Source of the DNA: Blastocatellia bacterium
Lineage (GTDB): Bacteria; Acidobacteriota; Blastocatellia; Chloracidobacteriales; JADJPF01
NCBI GenBank assembly: GCA_025057015.1
Contig: JANWYG010000008.1
Coordinates: 214,722-278,721, forward strand
Direction of reading: 5' to 3'
Length of the DNA: 64,000 nucleotides
This document shows positions 63,895-64,000 of the stretch, piece after piece. The notes below the pieces were generated by a model. It searched no databases, was not told the origin of the DNA, and saw only the letters and a program-made list of their open reading frames with translations. Position 1 is the stretch's first letter. Each line of letters opens with the position of its first letter. The position numbers were made by a program, and so were the translations under genes.

Positions 63895-64000
63895 AGCCTT
63901 TGAGGCCTAGCTTCAAGTTGCACTTTTAGGCGTATCGGGCGACCATCGCGAACAACTTCTACGGAGACTACTTCACCAGGTCGTCTATCTTTGAGGGCTC
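63891..64000 (-). CDS. C-terminal end of a PDZ-domain protein (HtrA/DegQ-like)
   Basis: The last 36 codons of a gene that enters from the right edge, read as LKDRRPGEVVSVEVVRDGRP and then IRLKVQLEARPQRL before a TAA. The pattern RRPGEVV followed by VEVVRDGRPIRLKVQLEARP is the end of a PDZ domain, such as the second PDZ of an HtrA-type serine protease. The protease domain lies outside the window, so the name is inference from the PDZ alone. Confidence 0.75.
   Translation of the reverse strand, partial: ALKDRRPGEVVSVEVVRDGRPIRLKVQLEARPQRL

Overview
This is a 64 kb piece of a bacterial chromosome. It is tightly packed, with no rRNA, insertion sequence, integrase, phage gene or CRISPR array that I can see. 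The organism is most likely an acidobacterium of the Blastocatellia type. That is inference from the mix of genes: Roadblock/LC7 and DUF4388 proteins, zinc-ribbon Ser/Thr kinases, a paired Hsp70/DUF2760 cluster, PilT with a zinc-ribbon pseudo-receiver, a compact CstA and many exported TPR proteins. No species can be named from the sequence alone. Base composition looks a little below 50% GC, with much use of ATA and AGG codons, and I see no abrupt change that would suggest recent transfer.

Layout. (1) 1-8770: the distal part of the S10/spc/alpha ribosomal superoperon (rpsH, rplF, rplR, rpsE, rpmD, rplO, secY, adk, map, infA, rpmJ, rpsM, rpsK, rpsD, rpoA, rplQ), closed by a terminator-like hairpin. 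(2) 8786-14135: accBC, a convergent amidotransferase, thiE, and a pilT plus zinc-ribbon/receiver pair. (3) 14093-20755, minus strand: the ffh-rpsP-khpA-rimM-trmD-rplS operon from a clear promoter, then uvrA. (4) 20816-27104: ribA-moaA-GRAM protein, a NamZ-like hydrolase, ruvA, and an exported TPR protein with a small exported partner. (5) 27105-31237: a 474-base intergenic region with a candidate structured RNA, then a signalling cluster of two Roadblock proteins, a DUF4388/winged-helix protein and a Cache-HAMP membrane protein with no output domain. (6) 31286-41428: two tandem divergent Hsp70 paralogues plus DUF2760, facing a Ser/Thr kinase fused to DUF4388, a J-domain and TPRs, followed by a membrane-anchored FGE-like protein. 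(7) 41442-49337: cstA, dps, a TerB-like protein, a small GntR regulator, and a purL-kinase-RMD1 minus-strand group. (8) 49466-64000: murJ, an EamA half transporter, prolyl oligopeptidase, a second exported TPR/small-protein pair, Trm112-like and GT9 genes, moaC, tRNA-Asp, mreB, a CoA transferase/dehydrogenase pair, an SRPBCC-epimerase fusion, pabB and the 3' end of a PDZ protease gene.

Most of the window is core housekeeping. The accessory biology of interest is in regions 5 and 6. They share the DUF4388 domain (three copies within about 11 kb) and together suggest a signalling network in which a Ser/Thr kinase carrying its own J-domain may control an unusual Hsp70 pair. Functional links between genes are inferred from order, overlap and shared domains, not shown by the sequence.
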